Assembly (NCBI GenBank): GCA_020638155.1
Contig: JACKJB010000001.1
Location: 744,001-808,000 of the forward strand
Reading direction: 5' to 3'
Length of the DNA stretch: 64,000 nt
From: Rhodospirillales bacterium
GTDB lineage: Bacteria > Pseudomonadota > Alphaproteobacteria > Micavibrionales > Micavibrionaceae
Shown here piece by piece: positions 41,388-50,416 of the stretch (position 1 is the stretch's first letter; the number at the start of each line of letters is the position of its first letter). The notes under the pieces were generated by a model. It was not told where the DNA came from. It worked only from the letters and a program-made list of their open reading frames with translations, and made no database searches. A program made the translations under genes and the position numbers.

Positions 41388-43415
41388 ATGGAAATTCTCG
41401 CAGTCTTCCCACCGTTATTTGCTTTCCTGCTGGCCGGATTGTTCGGTAAGCAGATTGGAGCTGCCGGGGCGCAGTTTGTGACTTGTGCGGCGGTGATCCT
41501 GTCGGCGTTTTGTTCGGTTGTGCTGTTCTTTGATGTCGTTTTCGACCAGGATCCGCGGACGGTCGTGCTGGCAGGCTGGATTGCGTCCGGTGATTTTTCG
41601 GTGAACTGGGCGCTGCGGGTTGACCAGCTGACGGCGGTGATGCTGTGCGTTATCAATATCGTGTCCTCCTGCGTTCATGTTTATTCGATCGGCTACATGT
41701 CGCATGACCCGTGCAAGGGGCGGTTTATGGCGTATCTGAGCCTGTTTACTTTTGCGATGCTGATGCTGGTGACGGCGGATAATTTGTTGCAGCTGTTCTT
41801 TGGCTGGGAAGGGGTAGGGCTTGCGTCTTATCTGCTGATCGGGTTCTGGAATCATAAGAACAGCGCGAATGCGGCTGCCGTGAAGGCGTTTGTTGTGAAT
41901 CGGGTTGGCGATTTTGGTCTTGCGCTTGGTGTGATGGCGACATTCTTTGTCTTTGGGACTGTCGAGTTTGAAGCGATTTTTGATAAAGCGCCGGAACTGG
42001 CAACGCATACGTTCAACTTCCTGGGGTATGAACTGCATTCGATAACTGTGATTACGCTGTTGCTGTTTATCGGTGCATGCGGGAAGTCGGCGCAGCTGGG
42101 TCTGCATACGTGGTTGCCGGACGCTATGGAAGGGCCGACACCCGTGTCCGCACTGATCCACGCCGCAACGATGGTGACGGCGGGGGTATTCCTGATGGCG
42201 CGTTTCTCGCCAGTGCTGGAATATGCGCCGCTGACGTTGCAGGTAATTTGTATTGTCGGCGGGTTGACGGCATTTGTCGCGGCGACGATCGGTCTGACGC
42301 AGTTTGATATCAAGCGGGTGATTGCGTATTCAACGATGAGCCAGCTTGGCTATATGTTCTTTGCCATCGGCGTTTCCGCGTACGGGGCGGCGATTTTTCA
42401 CCTGATGACCCACGCGTTTTTCAAGGCGCTGCTGTTCCTTGGCGCCGGATCGGTGATCCATGCGATGTCCGATGAACAGGATATGCGCAAGATGGGCGGG
42501 ATTTATAAGATGATTCCGTTTACCTACGGATTGATGTGGATCGGCAGTCTTGCGCTGGCCGGGATTCCGCTGTTTGCCGGGTATTACTCCAAGGACATCA
42601 TTTTGGAATCCGCGTTTGCGGACCATACATGGTTTGGGAATTTTGCTTTCTGGCTGGGGATTGCGGCGGCGCTGATGACTGCGTTTTACAGCTGGCGCCT
42701 GATCCTGATGACATTCCACGGCAAGCCGCGCGCGGATGAAAAAGTGATGGCGCACGTGCATGAGTCTCCTGCTGTGATGTTGTCGCCGCTGGTTGTCCTG
42801 GCGACCGGGGCTTTGTTTGCCGGGGCTGTTTTCTATGAGCCTTTTGTGGCCGGGGATCATCACGAACCTGAGCTTGTTGCCCATGAGGTTGAGCTGGAGC
42901 GTGAGGTTGAGGCACCGACCTATGAGGGCGGGCATGAAGAATCTGTCTGGAACCGCCATGCTTTCTGGGGAGAAAGCCTGAAAGTCCTGCATGAAAACGA
43001 TACGGTCCAGGCCGCGCACCATGTGCCGGAATGGGTCAAGCTGCTGCCGCTGTTTATGGGGCTGGGCGGTATTTTCCTCGCTTATGTGATTTATATGTGG
43101 CGCGAAGGCGTGGCGCAGAAGCTCGCGGCAGGGCTGAAGCCGCTTTATAACCTGTCTTTCAATAAGTGGTATTTCGATGAGCTTTACCAGAAAGTGTTTG
43201 TTGAAAGCGCGTGGGGACTGGGACGATTTTTCTCGGTCAGTGGCGACCGCAAGATTATCGACCGCTACGGACCTGATGGCGTGGCGTCTGCGTCTGCCGG
43301 GATTGCCGGGCTGTTGCAGCGGTTCCAGAGCGGTTACATGTACCAGTATGCCTTTGTCATGATTATTGCTGTGATTGGGCTGATGTCGTGGTTTGTCTTC
43401 AGGACGGGAATGTAG
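41388..43415 (+). CDS. nuoL: NADH-quinone oxidoreductase subunit L
   Basis: The 675-residue antiporter-like subunit has about 16 hydrophobic helices and the long lateral-helix C-terminus. It shows FFGWEGVGLASYLLIGFW with the essential Glu, GKSAQLGLHTWLPDAMEGPTPVSALIHAATMV with the Lys, and FFKALLFLGAGSVIHAM. It drives proton pumping at the distal end of complex I. An acidic loop (about 480-520) is rich in Glu and His. Confidence 0.97.
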   Translation: MEILAVFPPLFAFLLAGLFGKQIGAAGAQFVTCAAVILSAFCSVVLFFDVVFDQDPRTVVLAGWIASGDFSVNWALRVDQLTAVMLCVINIVSSCVHVYSIGYMSHDPCKGRFMAYLSLFTFAMLMLVTADNLLQLFFGWEGVGLASYLLIGFWNHKNSANAAAVKAFVVNRVGDFGLALGVMATFFVFGTVEFEAIFDKAPELATHTFNFLGYELHSITVITLLLFIGACGKSAQLGLHTWLPDAMEGPTPVSALIHAATMVTAGVFLMARFSPVLEYAPLTLQVICIVGGLTAFVAATIGLTQFDIKRVIAYSTMSQLGYMFFAIGVSAYGAAIFHLMTHAFFKALLFLGAGSVIHAMSDEQDMRKMGGIYKMIPFTYGLMWIGSLALAGIPLFAGYYSKDIILESAFADHTWFGNFAFWLGIAAALMTAFYSWRLILMTFHGKPRADEKVMAHVHESPAVMLSPLVVLATGALFAGAVFYEPFVAGDHHEPELVAHEVELEREVEAPTYEGGHEESVWNRHAFWGESLKVLHENDTVQAAHHVPEWVKLLPLFMGLGGIFLAYVIYMWREGVAQKLAAGLKPLYNLSFNKWYFDELYQKVFVESAWGLGRFFSVSGDRKIIDRYGPDGVASASAGIAGLLQRFQSGYMYQYAFVMIIAVIGLMSWFVFRTGM

Positions 43416-43427
43416 GGAGCGTTTATT

Positions 43428-44984
43428 ATGGTTGATTTTCCGATCCTTTCTCTGATGACGGCATTGCCGCTGATTGGCGCGCTGTTTATTTTCTTTATTC
43501 GCGGGGACGCCGAGACGGTTGACCGGAATGCGAAGTTTACGGCGTTTTACTGCTCGACTTTTACCTTTGCGCTGGCGCTTTTTATGTTGGGGCGTTTTGA
43601 CGGGACGACTGCGGATTTCCAGTTTGTTGAAAAAGCTGACTGGTTCCCGTCTCTCGGGATTTCCTATCATATGGGTGTGGACGGGATTTCGGTCTTTTTC
43701 GTTGCCCTTTCCGCATTCCTGACGCCGCTTTGTATTCTGGCTAGCTGGACGTCGATTAAAAAGCGGGTCAAGGAGTACATGATCGCGTTCCTGGTGCTGG
43801 AAACGATGATGATCGGCACGTTCTGCGCGCTTGATGCGGTGCTGTTCTATGTGTTCTTTGAAGGCGTACTGATCCCGATGTTCCTGATTATCGGGGTGTG
43901 GGGCGGACCGCGCCGGGTTTATTCCGCGTTCAAGTTTTTCCTTTATACGCTGCTTGGTTCGGTCCTGATGCTGCTTGCCCTGCTGACGATGTACTTCCAG
44001 GTGGGGACGACCGATATTCCGACCCTGATGGAAAACCCGGTGGCCCGTGATTTACAGATGTGGCTGTGGGTGGCTTTCTTTGCCAGCTTTGCCGTTAAGA
44101 TGCCGATGTGGCCCGTGCATACATGGCTTCCCGATGCGCACGTCGAGGCGCCGACAGCGGGGTCAGTGATCCTTGCCGGTGTGCTTCTGAAGATGGGCGG
44201 GTACGGGTTCTTGCGTTTTTCCTTGCCGATGTTCCCGGAGGCAAGCGCTTATTACGCGGATTTCGTTTACTGGCTGTCCGTGATCGCGATTATCTATACC
44301 TCGCTTGTCGCGCTGGTGCAGGAAGATATGAAGAAGCTGATCGCGTATTCTTCGGTTGCTCATATGGGCTTTGTGACGCTCGGGATTTTCACGGCGACCT
44401 CACAGGGGATCGAAGGCGGGATCTTCCAGATGATTAGCCATGGCGTGATTTCCGGGGCGCTTTTCCTGATTGTCGGGGTGGTTTATGACCGACTGCATAC
44501 AAGGGAAATTGCGCGCTATGGCGGTATCGTCAAGAATATGCCGAAATATGCGACGATCTTTATGATCTTTATGCTGGGCTCGGTCGGGCTTCCGGGGACG
44601 AGCGGGTTTGTCGGTGAATTCCTGACGCTGCTCGGGGCGTTCCGTGTTGATACGACGGTGGCGCTGTTTGCGACGACCGGGGTTGTGCTGGGTGCGGCCT
44701 ATATGCTGGTTCTTTACAAGCGGGTTGTCTTTGGGGAAGCCGTGAACAAGGATGCTGCCGCCATGAAAGATCTGGATCAGCGCGAAGTCTTTATCTTTGT
44801 GCCGCTGGTGCTGCTGGTGATCTGGCTGGGGGTGGCCCCCGGATATGTTATGGAGCGGATTTCCCCGTCCGTTGATAAGCTGATCGCGCAATATGAAACG
44901 GCGCTTGAGCAGACACAGGTTATCGGGGTTGAGCCCGCTGCAGGGGAAACGATATGGACGCCGGAGGCTATGCCGCATGACTGA
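43428..44984 (+). CDS. nuoM: NADH-quinone oxidoreductase subunit M
   Basis: The 518-residue antiporter-like subunit has the motif DAVLFYVFFEGVLIPMFLIIG with the essential Glu, and AVKMPMWPVHTWLPDAHVEAPTAGSVILAG. It overlaps nuoN by 8 nt. The family length is about 500. Start ATG 43428 with GGGAG upstream. Confidence 0.97.
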   Translation: MVDFPILSLMTALPLIGALFIFFIRGDAETVDRNAKFTAFYCSTFTFALALFMLGRFDGTTADFQFVEKADWFPSLGISYHMGVDGISVFFVALSAFLTPLCILASWTSIKKRVKEYMIAFLVLETMMIGTFCALDAVLFYVFFEGVLIPMFLIIGVWGGPRRVYSAFKFFLYTLLGSVLMLLALLTMYFQVGTTDIPTLMENPVARDLQMWLWVAFFASFAVKMPMWPVHTWLPDAHVEAPTAGSVILAGVLLKMGGYGFLRFSLPMFPEASAYYADFVYWLSVIAIIYTSLVALVQEDMKKLIAYSSVAHMGFVTLGIFTATSQGIEGGIFQMISHGVISGALFLIVGVVYDRLHTREIARYGGIVKNMPKYATIFMIFMLGSVGLPGTSGFVGEFLTLLGAFRVDTTVALFATTGVVLGAAYMLVLYKRVVFGEAVNKDAAAMKDLDQREVFIFVPLVLLVIWLGVAPGYVMERISPSVDKLIAQYETALEQTQVIGVEPAAGETIWTPEAMPHD

Positions 44985-46428
44985 TGCCAGTAATTTCTCG
45001 TTGATGCCGGCGCTGCCGGAGGTTTTCCTGGCGCTTGCCGGGATGGTGCTTCTTGTCGCCGGGGTTTTTCGCGGTAATGAAGGGACGCGGCTGATTTGCT
45101 GGGCGACGGTCGGCGCTTTTGGCGTCGCGGCGATGTTCCTGCTTGGACTGAATTGGGAGCAGCAAATCACGTTTGGCGGGCTGTTCATCATGGACCGGTT
45201 TGCCGGTTTTATGAAGTTGCTGGTGCTGATCGGCCTGATGCTGTCGATGGCGATATCGGTGCGCTATCTGGCGCAGGAGCGGATTAACCGCTTTGAATAT
45301 CCGATCCTTGTCCTGTTCGCCGGGCTTGGCATGATGTTTATGATTTCCTCGAACAGCCTGCTGACCATGTATATGGGGCTGGAGCTTCAATCGCTGAGCC
45401 TTTATGTGCTGGCGGCGTTTCGCCGGGATTACATTAAGTCCGCCGAAGCGGGGATTAAGTATTTTATCCTGGGCGCACTGGCATCCGGGATGTTGCTGTT
45501 CGGGGTATCGCTTGTTTACGGCTATACCGGTTCCGTCGGGTTTACCGAGATTGCCGCGGCGGTTCAGGCCGGTGACGGCCCAAGTGCAGGGCTGGTGATC
45601 GGGCTGGTGTTCGTGCTTGCCGGACTGGCGTTTAAGGTATCTGCCGTTCCGTTCCATATGTGGACGCCGGATGTTTACGAAGGCGCGCCGACGTCGGTCA
45701 CGGCCTTCTTTGCGATTGTACCGAAGATCGCGGCGATGGCGCTACTGATGCGGCTGCTGTACGGGCCATTTGGCTCTATTATTGGGGACTGGCAGCAGAT
45801 TATCTGGTTCCTGGCGCTCGCTTCGATGATTGTCGGGTCTTTTGCCGCGATTGCGCAGACCAACATCAAACGCCTGATGGCTTACAGCTCGATCGGGAAT
45901 ATGGGTTATGCCCTGATTGGGGTGGCTTCCGGGACGGTCGAAGGCGCGGGGGCCGTTGTGCTGTACCTGACGATCTACATGTTTATGACTGCCGGGGTGT
46001 TTGCGGTGATCCTGATGATGCGCCGTGGCGGCATGGAAGTTGATGATATTGAGGATTTGGGCGGCCTGTCCAAAAACAGCCCGCTTTTGGCATATGCGCT
46101 AGCGATCCTGATGTTCTCGATGAGCGGTATTCCGCCGATGGCCGGGTTTTTCGGAAAGTTCTTTATCTTCCAGGCGGCGATCGCTTCGGAAATGTATGTG
46201 CTGGCAACGCTTGGTATCCTGACTTCGGTTGTGGCGGCGTTCTATTACTTACGGGTTATCAAGGTTATGTTCTTCGACGACCCGGTTGATGTCTTTGACA
46301 AGCAGATCGCTTTTTCCAAGCGGGCTGTCGTTTTGATGAGCGTCGTTTTCGTCCTGCTGTTCATCAAGTACCCTGACGGGCTTGTCCAGACCAGCCTGAA
46401 TGCGGCTTCGGCGTTGTTTGCCGGATGA
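44977..46428 (+). CDS. nuoN: NADH-quinone oxidoreductase subunit N
   Basis: The 483-residue antiporter-like subunit shows TMYMGLELQSLSLYVLAAF and FKVSAVPFHMWTPDVYEGAPTSVTAFF. It starts at ATG 44977, inside the end of nuoM (8-nt overlap); the frame is open further upstream but that part is only nuoM in another frame. Its TGA overlaps the birA ATG in ATGA (46425-46428), so birA is probably translationally coupled. Confidence 0.97.
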   Translation: MTDASNFSLMPALPEVFLALAGMVLLVAGVFRGNEGTRLICWATVGAFGVAAMFLLGLNWEQQITFGGLFIMDRFAGFMKLLVLIGLMLSMAISVRYLAQERINRFEYPILVLFAGLGMMFMISSNSLLTMYMGLELQSLSLYVLAAFRRDYIKSAEAGIKYFILGALASGMLLFGVSLVYGYTGSVGFTEIAAAVQAGDGPSAGLVIGLVFVLAGLAFKVSAVPFHMWTPDVYEGAPTSVTAFFAIVPKIAAMALLMRLLYGPFGSIIGDWQQIIWFLALASMIVGSFAAIAQTNIKRLMAYSSIGNMGYALIGVASGTVEGAGAVVLYLTIYMFMTAGVFAVILMMRRGGMEVDDIEDLGGLSKNSPLLAYALAILMFSMSGIPPMAGFFGKFFIFQAAIASEMYVLATLGILTSVVAAFYYLRVIKVMFFDDPVDVFDKQIAFSKRAVVLMSVVFVLLFIKYPDGLVQTSLNAASALFAG

Positions 46429-47144
46429 GTATTGACTGGAACGTTCATACTTACGCTTCCCTGCCTTCAACACAGGATTACGTGAAGGAGCTGGCCGAAG
46501 AGGGCCTGCCCGAGGGTACGGTGATCCAGTGCCTTGAGCAGAAGAAAGGGCGTGGGCGGCACGGTAGGGAATGGGTTTCGCCGATTGGTAATCTGTATAT
46601 GTCGATCCTGCTGCGTCCCGGCTGTGATGTGGCCGATGCCGGGCAGCTTTCCTTTGTGGCTGCGGTGGCGTTATCGGCGGCGATGGATGAGGTTATGGTG
46701 CCGGGGCATAGCAAAACCCTGAAATGGCCGAATGATATCCTGATCGACGGGAAGAAAGCGTCCGGCATCCTGATTGAAAGGGAAGGCGATGGGTATGCGC
46801 TCGGGATCGGGGCGAATATCATGAGCGCGCCGGAAGAGGCGATTTGCCTGAAAGAAGTGTCCGGGGACAACCGGCTGGCGATTCACCCGTTCCGGGACCA
46901 TGTCCTGGCGCATTTCGCTGTATTCTACAAGCAATGGCAGGAAGACGGTTTTGCGCAGATCCGGGAAAAATGGCTGGCGCAGGCGCATGGGCTGAATGCG
47001 CCGATCAAGGTGGATCTGGGGAATATCCAGCATGAGGGCATTTTCCGGGAGCTGGATGAGAACGGGGCACTGGTTGTTGAAATCAGTGAATCCGGTAAAA
47101 CTATTGCCATAAACTCCGGGGAAGTCTATTTTCCTGATTTATAA
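46425..47144 (+). CDS. birA: Biotin--[acetyl-CoA-carboxylase] ligase
   Basis: The 239-residue class I enzyme (no N-terminal DNA-binding domain) activates biotin and attaches it to the carboxylase carrier protein. Motifs are GRGRHGREW (biotinyl-AMP loop, about residues 42-50), KWPNDIL and ASGILIE. Its place after nuoN is a conserved alphaproteobacterial arrangement. The C-terminal SH3-like part ends INSGEVYF. Because there is no HTH, it should not act as a repressor. Confidence 0.95.
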   Translation: MSIDWNVHTYASLPSTQDYVKELAEEGLPEGTVIQCLEQKKGRGRHGREWVSPIGNLYMSILLRPGCDVADAGQLSFVAAVALSAAMDEVMVPGHSKTLKWPNDILIDGKKASGILIEREGDGYALGIGANIMSAPEEAICLKEVSGDNRLAIHPFRDHVLAHFAVFYKQWQEDGFAQIREKWLAQAHGLNAPIKVDLGNIQHEGIFRELDENGALVVEISESGKTIAINSGEVYFPDL

Positions 47145-47158
47145 GGAAAGGCTTTTCG

Positions 47159-47938
47159 ATGCTTCTAACAATTGATGCCGGTAATACCAACGTGGTGTTT
47201 GCGCTTTATGACGGGGCGCAGCAGGTACAGATGTGGCGCTGTAAGACCGATAGCGGGCGGACGGCGGATGAGTATACGGCGTGGTTGTATCAGCTGTTCA
47301 GCCAGAACGGACTGGATTTCAATCTGGTGAGCGAAACGATTATCTGCTCGGTGGTGCCGGATGCGAATGTGCATCTTGTGCAGCTCTGTGAAAAGACCTT
47401 TGGGGCGGCGCCGTTGATGGTGTCGCATGAAACGGTGCAGATGACGGTCAATCTTGATAAGCCTGCGGAGATCGGGGCTGATCGGCTGGTCAATGCCGTG
47501 GCGGTTCTGGCGTGTTATCAGGCTCCGGCGGTGGTGATTGATTTCGGCACGGCGACGACTTTTGATGTCATTAACGGGCGCGGCGAATATTGTGGCGGGG
47601 TTATTGCGCCGGGGGTGAATTTATCGATGCAGGCGCTGCATCAGGCGGCGGCGAAGCTTCCTAAAATCGGGATACAGAAAACCGACAAAGTCATCGGGAC
47701 GGACACGGTCAGCGCGATGCAGTCCGGGGTTTACTGGGGCTATGTCGCGATGATCGAGGGGACGCTGGCGCGGATCGAGGCGGAAATGGGTGAAAAGCCG
47801 CTGGTCATTGCAACGGGCGGGCTTGCCGATTTGTTTGCCGATACGGTCCCGGCCATTGAAAAAGTTGATAAAAATTTGACTTTGCGCGGACTTTTGTCCA
47901 TTCATAAGCAAGCGAATAGAGGACAGAAAGCCGCGTAA
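47159..47938 (+). CDS. coaX: Type III pantothenate kinase
   Basis: The 259-residue enzyme phosphorylates pantothenate in the first committed step of CoA synthesis. It belongs to the ASKHA fold: DAGNTN at the N-terminus (residues 5-10), EIGADRLVNAVA, VIDFGTATTFDVI and GGVIAPG. Start ATG 47159. It lies between birA and rnj, as in other alphaproteobacteria. Confidence 0.96.
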   Translation: MLLTIDAGNTNVVFALYDGAQQVQMWRCKTDSGRTADEYTAWLYQLFSQNGLDFNLVSETIICSVVPDANVHLVQLCEKTFGAAPLMVSHETVQMTVNLDKPAEIGADRLVNAVAVLACYQAPAVVIDFGTATTFDVINGRGEYCGGVIAPGVNLSMQALHQAAAKLPKIGIQKTDKVIGTDTVSAMQSGVYWGYVAMIEGTLARIEAEMGEKPLVIATGGLADLFADTVPAIEKVDKNLTLRGLLSIHKQANRGQKAA

Positions 47939-47971
47939 TTCCGGCTTTTGCACATCAACCAGAGATATCAT

Positions 47972-49660
47972 ATGGCCCGTACACAGGAAGAGCTTCAACT
48001 CGATCCCCAAGACCTGCACTTCATCCCGATGGGGGGAAGCGAGCAGTTCGGCGTTAATTTCAATCTTTATGCCTATCAGGGTAAATGGCTGGCGATCGAT
48101 CTGGGGATCGGGTTTGCCGATCACCGTATTCCCGGCGTTGATATCCTGATGCCCGATCCGGCGTTCATGGAGGCGCGGCGTCATGAGCTGGAAGGCCTGA
48201 TCGTGACTCATGCGCATGAAGACCATGTCGGGGCGATTCCGTATCTGTGGCCGCGGCTGAAATGCCCGGTTTATTGCACGGCTTTTACGGCGGCGGTGCT
48301 GAAGCGGAAAATCGAAGAGCACCCGGATAGCCGCAAGATGGAAATCAATGTCGTTGAACCGGGAGAGATTGTCGATCTGGGGCCGTTTAAGGCGCGCTTT
48401 ATCCATGTTGCCCATTCGATCCCGCAGACCTGTGCCGTGGTTATTGAAACGCCGGAAGGGCGGGTCGTGCATAGCGGGGACTGGAATCTGGATCCCGCGC
48501 CGGTGGTTGATGCGCCGACGGATGAAGCCGCGCTTCAGGATCTTGGTCAGGACGGGGTTCTGGCTTATATCGGCGACTCGACCAACTGCGCCGTTGACGG
48601 GCGGACCGGATCGGAAGCTGATGCGGAAAAGGGGCTGGAAGAAGTATTTGCGACCTGTAAGGGCCGGATTGTCGTGACGACGTTTTCATCGAATATTGGG
48701 CGGATGCAAAGTATCTGCAAGGCGGCGGAAGCGAACGGGCGGAGCGTTACGGTCATCGGGCGCTCGATGCATAATATGATCGCGGCGGCGCGGGAGTGCG
48801 GCTATCTGGGCAATATGCGGCCCTTCGTCGATGAAAGAGATATGGAAGACCTGCCGGCGGATCAGCAGGTTTATATCGTGACCGGATCACAGGGGGAAGC
48901 GCGGGCGGCGCTTTCCAAGATTTCCCGCGGAGATATGTCGAGTGTGCGTCTTGGCAAAGGGGATACGGTGATCTTTTCCGCGCGGCCTATTCCGGGCAAT
49001 GAAAAAGAAATCGATACGGTGAAAAACAACCTGGTCGCGGGCGGGGTGCATGTCGTGTCGCCGGGGGAAACACCGCATACGATCCATATTTCCGGGCATC
49101 CGTGCCGGGACGAGGTTGCGGATATGTACCGGTGGGTGAAGCCGGAACTGGTGATCCCGGTGCACGGGGAACGGATGCAGCTTGAAGCGCAGGCTGACCT
49201 GGCGCGCAAATGCCAGATCGGGCAGGTGATCGTGCCGGGTAACGGGTCTGTGATTAAGCTGAAGAAGGGTGCTTCGGCGATTATCGATCATATAGAGACG
49301 GGAATCCTGGCGCTGGAGTCGGGGCGGCTGATTGATATGGATCACCCGGCTATCCGGGAGCGGCGGAAGTTGCAATTCACCGGGGTTGTTCACCTGACCG
49401 TGGTTTTGAATGCGCGCGGGGATCTGGTTGCCGACCCGGAGCTGACCACCATTGGATTGATTGACTCAGAAGATGAGGATGAGCTGCGGCTGGAAGACGA
49501 TCTTCTGGACGAGGTGAGCGATATTCTGGGGGATATGGAGCGCGGCGATCTGAAGGACGATCATGCTGTGCATGAGGAACTGCGGATCGGGATCCGGCGG
49601 CATGTTAACCTGGTACTGCGGGTTAAGCCGAAAACGACGGTCCATGTAATCAGGGTGTGA
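47972..49660 (+). CDS. rnj: Ribonuclease J
   Basis: The 562-residue beta-CASP metallo-beta-lactamase enzyme matures and degrades RNA (endonuclease and 5' exonuclease). The metal motif HAHEDHVGAIPYL lies near residues 74-86, and further conserved positions are GDWNLD, GDSTN and the C-terminal VHGE. The start is ATG 47972; TTG 47948 is also in frame but weaker. In the alphaproteobacterial order it follows coaX and precedes a DUF1467 gene and proS. Confidence 0.95.
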   Translation: MARTQEELQLDPQDLHFIPMGGSEQFGVNFNLYAYQGKWLAIDLGIGFADHRIPGVDILMPDPAFMEARRHELEGLIVTHAHEDHVGAIPYLWPRLKCPVYCTAFTAAVLKRKIEEHPDSRKMEINVVEPGEIVDLGPFKARFIHVAHSIPQTCAVVIETPEGRVVHSGDWNLDPAPVVDAPTDEAALQDLGQDGVLAYIGDSTNCAVDGRTGSEADAEKGLEEVFATCKGRIVVTTFSSNIGRMQSICKAAEANGRSVTVIGRSMHNMIAAARECGYLGNMRPFVDERDMEDLPADQQVYIVTGSQGEARAALSKISRGDMSSVRLGKGDTVIFSARPIPGNEKEIDTVKNNLVAGGVHVVSPGETPHTIHISGHPCRDEVADMYRWVKPELVIPVHGERMQLEAQADLARKCQIGQVIVPGNGSVIKLKKGASAIIDHIETGILALESGRLIDMDHPAIRERRKLQFTGVVHLTVVLNARGDLVADPELTTIGLIDSEDEDELRLEDDLLDEVSDILGDMERGDLKDDHAVHEELRIGIRRHVNLVLRVKPKTTVHVIRV

Positions 49661-49664
49661 TGAT

Positions 49665-49931
49665 ATGAGTATTTCCGGCGGGATCGTTGTTTTCTTTATT
49701 ACATGGTGGGTTGTGTTGTTCACGGTTTTGCCGTGGGGTATCCGTCATGATGATAATCCCACCCAAGGCAATGTCACCAGCGCGCCGTCTGCGCCGCGTC
49801 TTGGCTTAAAATTTTTGATAACGACCGGGATCACTGCTATCATCTGGATCGTTGTTTATCTGCTGGTTCAGGCTGACATTATTGATTTTTACGGTCTGGC
49901 CGAACAGATGAGCGAGGAGGATTACCAATGA
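49665..49931 (+). CDS. DUF1467 family membrane protein
   Basis: The 88-residue protein has two hydrophobic helices (about 5-25 and 48-70) separated by a polar loop. The motif FFITWWVVLFTVLPWGI is characteristic of DUF1467, a small alphaproteobacterial membrane protein found between rnj and proS. The function is unknown. It overlaps the next ATG in an ATGA (49928-49931). Confidence 0.87.
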   Translation: MSISGGIVVFFITWWVVLFTVLPWGIRHDDNPTQGNVTSAPSAPRLGLKFLITTGITAIIWIVVYLLVQADIIDFYGLAEQMSEEDYQ

Positions 49932-50413
49932 TACGGATTTTTGTGATGACCCTGGTGGCTTTGGCTTTTGTTCCTTTGGGGCAGGCACAGGCACAGATTA
50001 ATCAGGCGATGTGTTCATACCTGCCGTCAAATAGCGGGGCGCATCTGGCCGGGGCGAATTATGTGCCGGGGGTCGATGTGCGCGGAAACGCTGTGGTGCC
50101 TGCCGATGTTAATGCGCAGGTGCCGGGATCTGTCGATGTGATCCGTTTTCCGGTGACGGTTGATATGGCGCAGCAACTGACGCAGACCTTAACGCAGGGG
50201 ACGGAGATGCAGGCGCCGGTGATGATGGTTGAAATCCATACCGGAGGTGGTGTGATGATTGACGGCGTTGATGTGACCAATAATGCTTACCGCTTATGCG
50301 GCAAAGTTCCGCCGGCGATTACAGAGGCGAAGATGCCGGAACCGGTTCCCCCGGAGAATACCGAACCGGCCGCCGGGCAGAAGGAAGAGATTATCTGGGG
50401 AGAAGGATACTAA
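49928..50413 (+). CDS. Secreted protein of unknown function
   Basis: The 161-residue product starts at ATG 49928 (four-base overlap with the DUF1467 gene). It has a signal peptide (MIRIFVMTLVALAFVPLG, cleavage near AQAQ) and a mature part with two Cys (MCSYLP, RLCGKVP) and a Pro/Glu-rich tail. The same position is often occupied by a secreted hypothetical gene in related genomes. I recognise no family. Confidence 0.72.
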   Translation: MIRIFVMTLVALAFVPLGQAQAQINQAMCSYLPSNSGAHLAGANYVPGVDVRGNAVVPADVNAQVPGSVDVIRFPVTVDMAQQLTQTLTQGTEMQAPVMMVEIHTGGGVMIDGVDVTNNAYRLCGKVPPAITEAKMPEPVPPENTEPAAGQKEEIIWGEGY

Positions 50414-50416
50414 ACA

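Noticed and set aside
42330..43670. 446-codon ORF antisense to nuoL-nuoM
   Set aside because: Its composition (Arg, His, Gln, Pro excess) is that of a shadow frame of a GC-rich membrane gene; nuoL and nuoM have clear family motifs.
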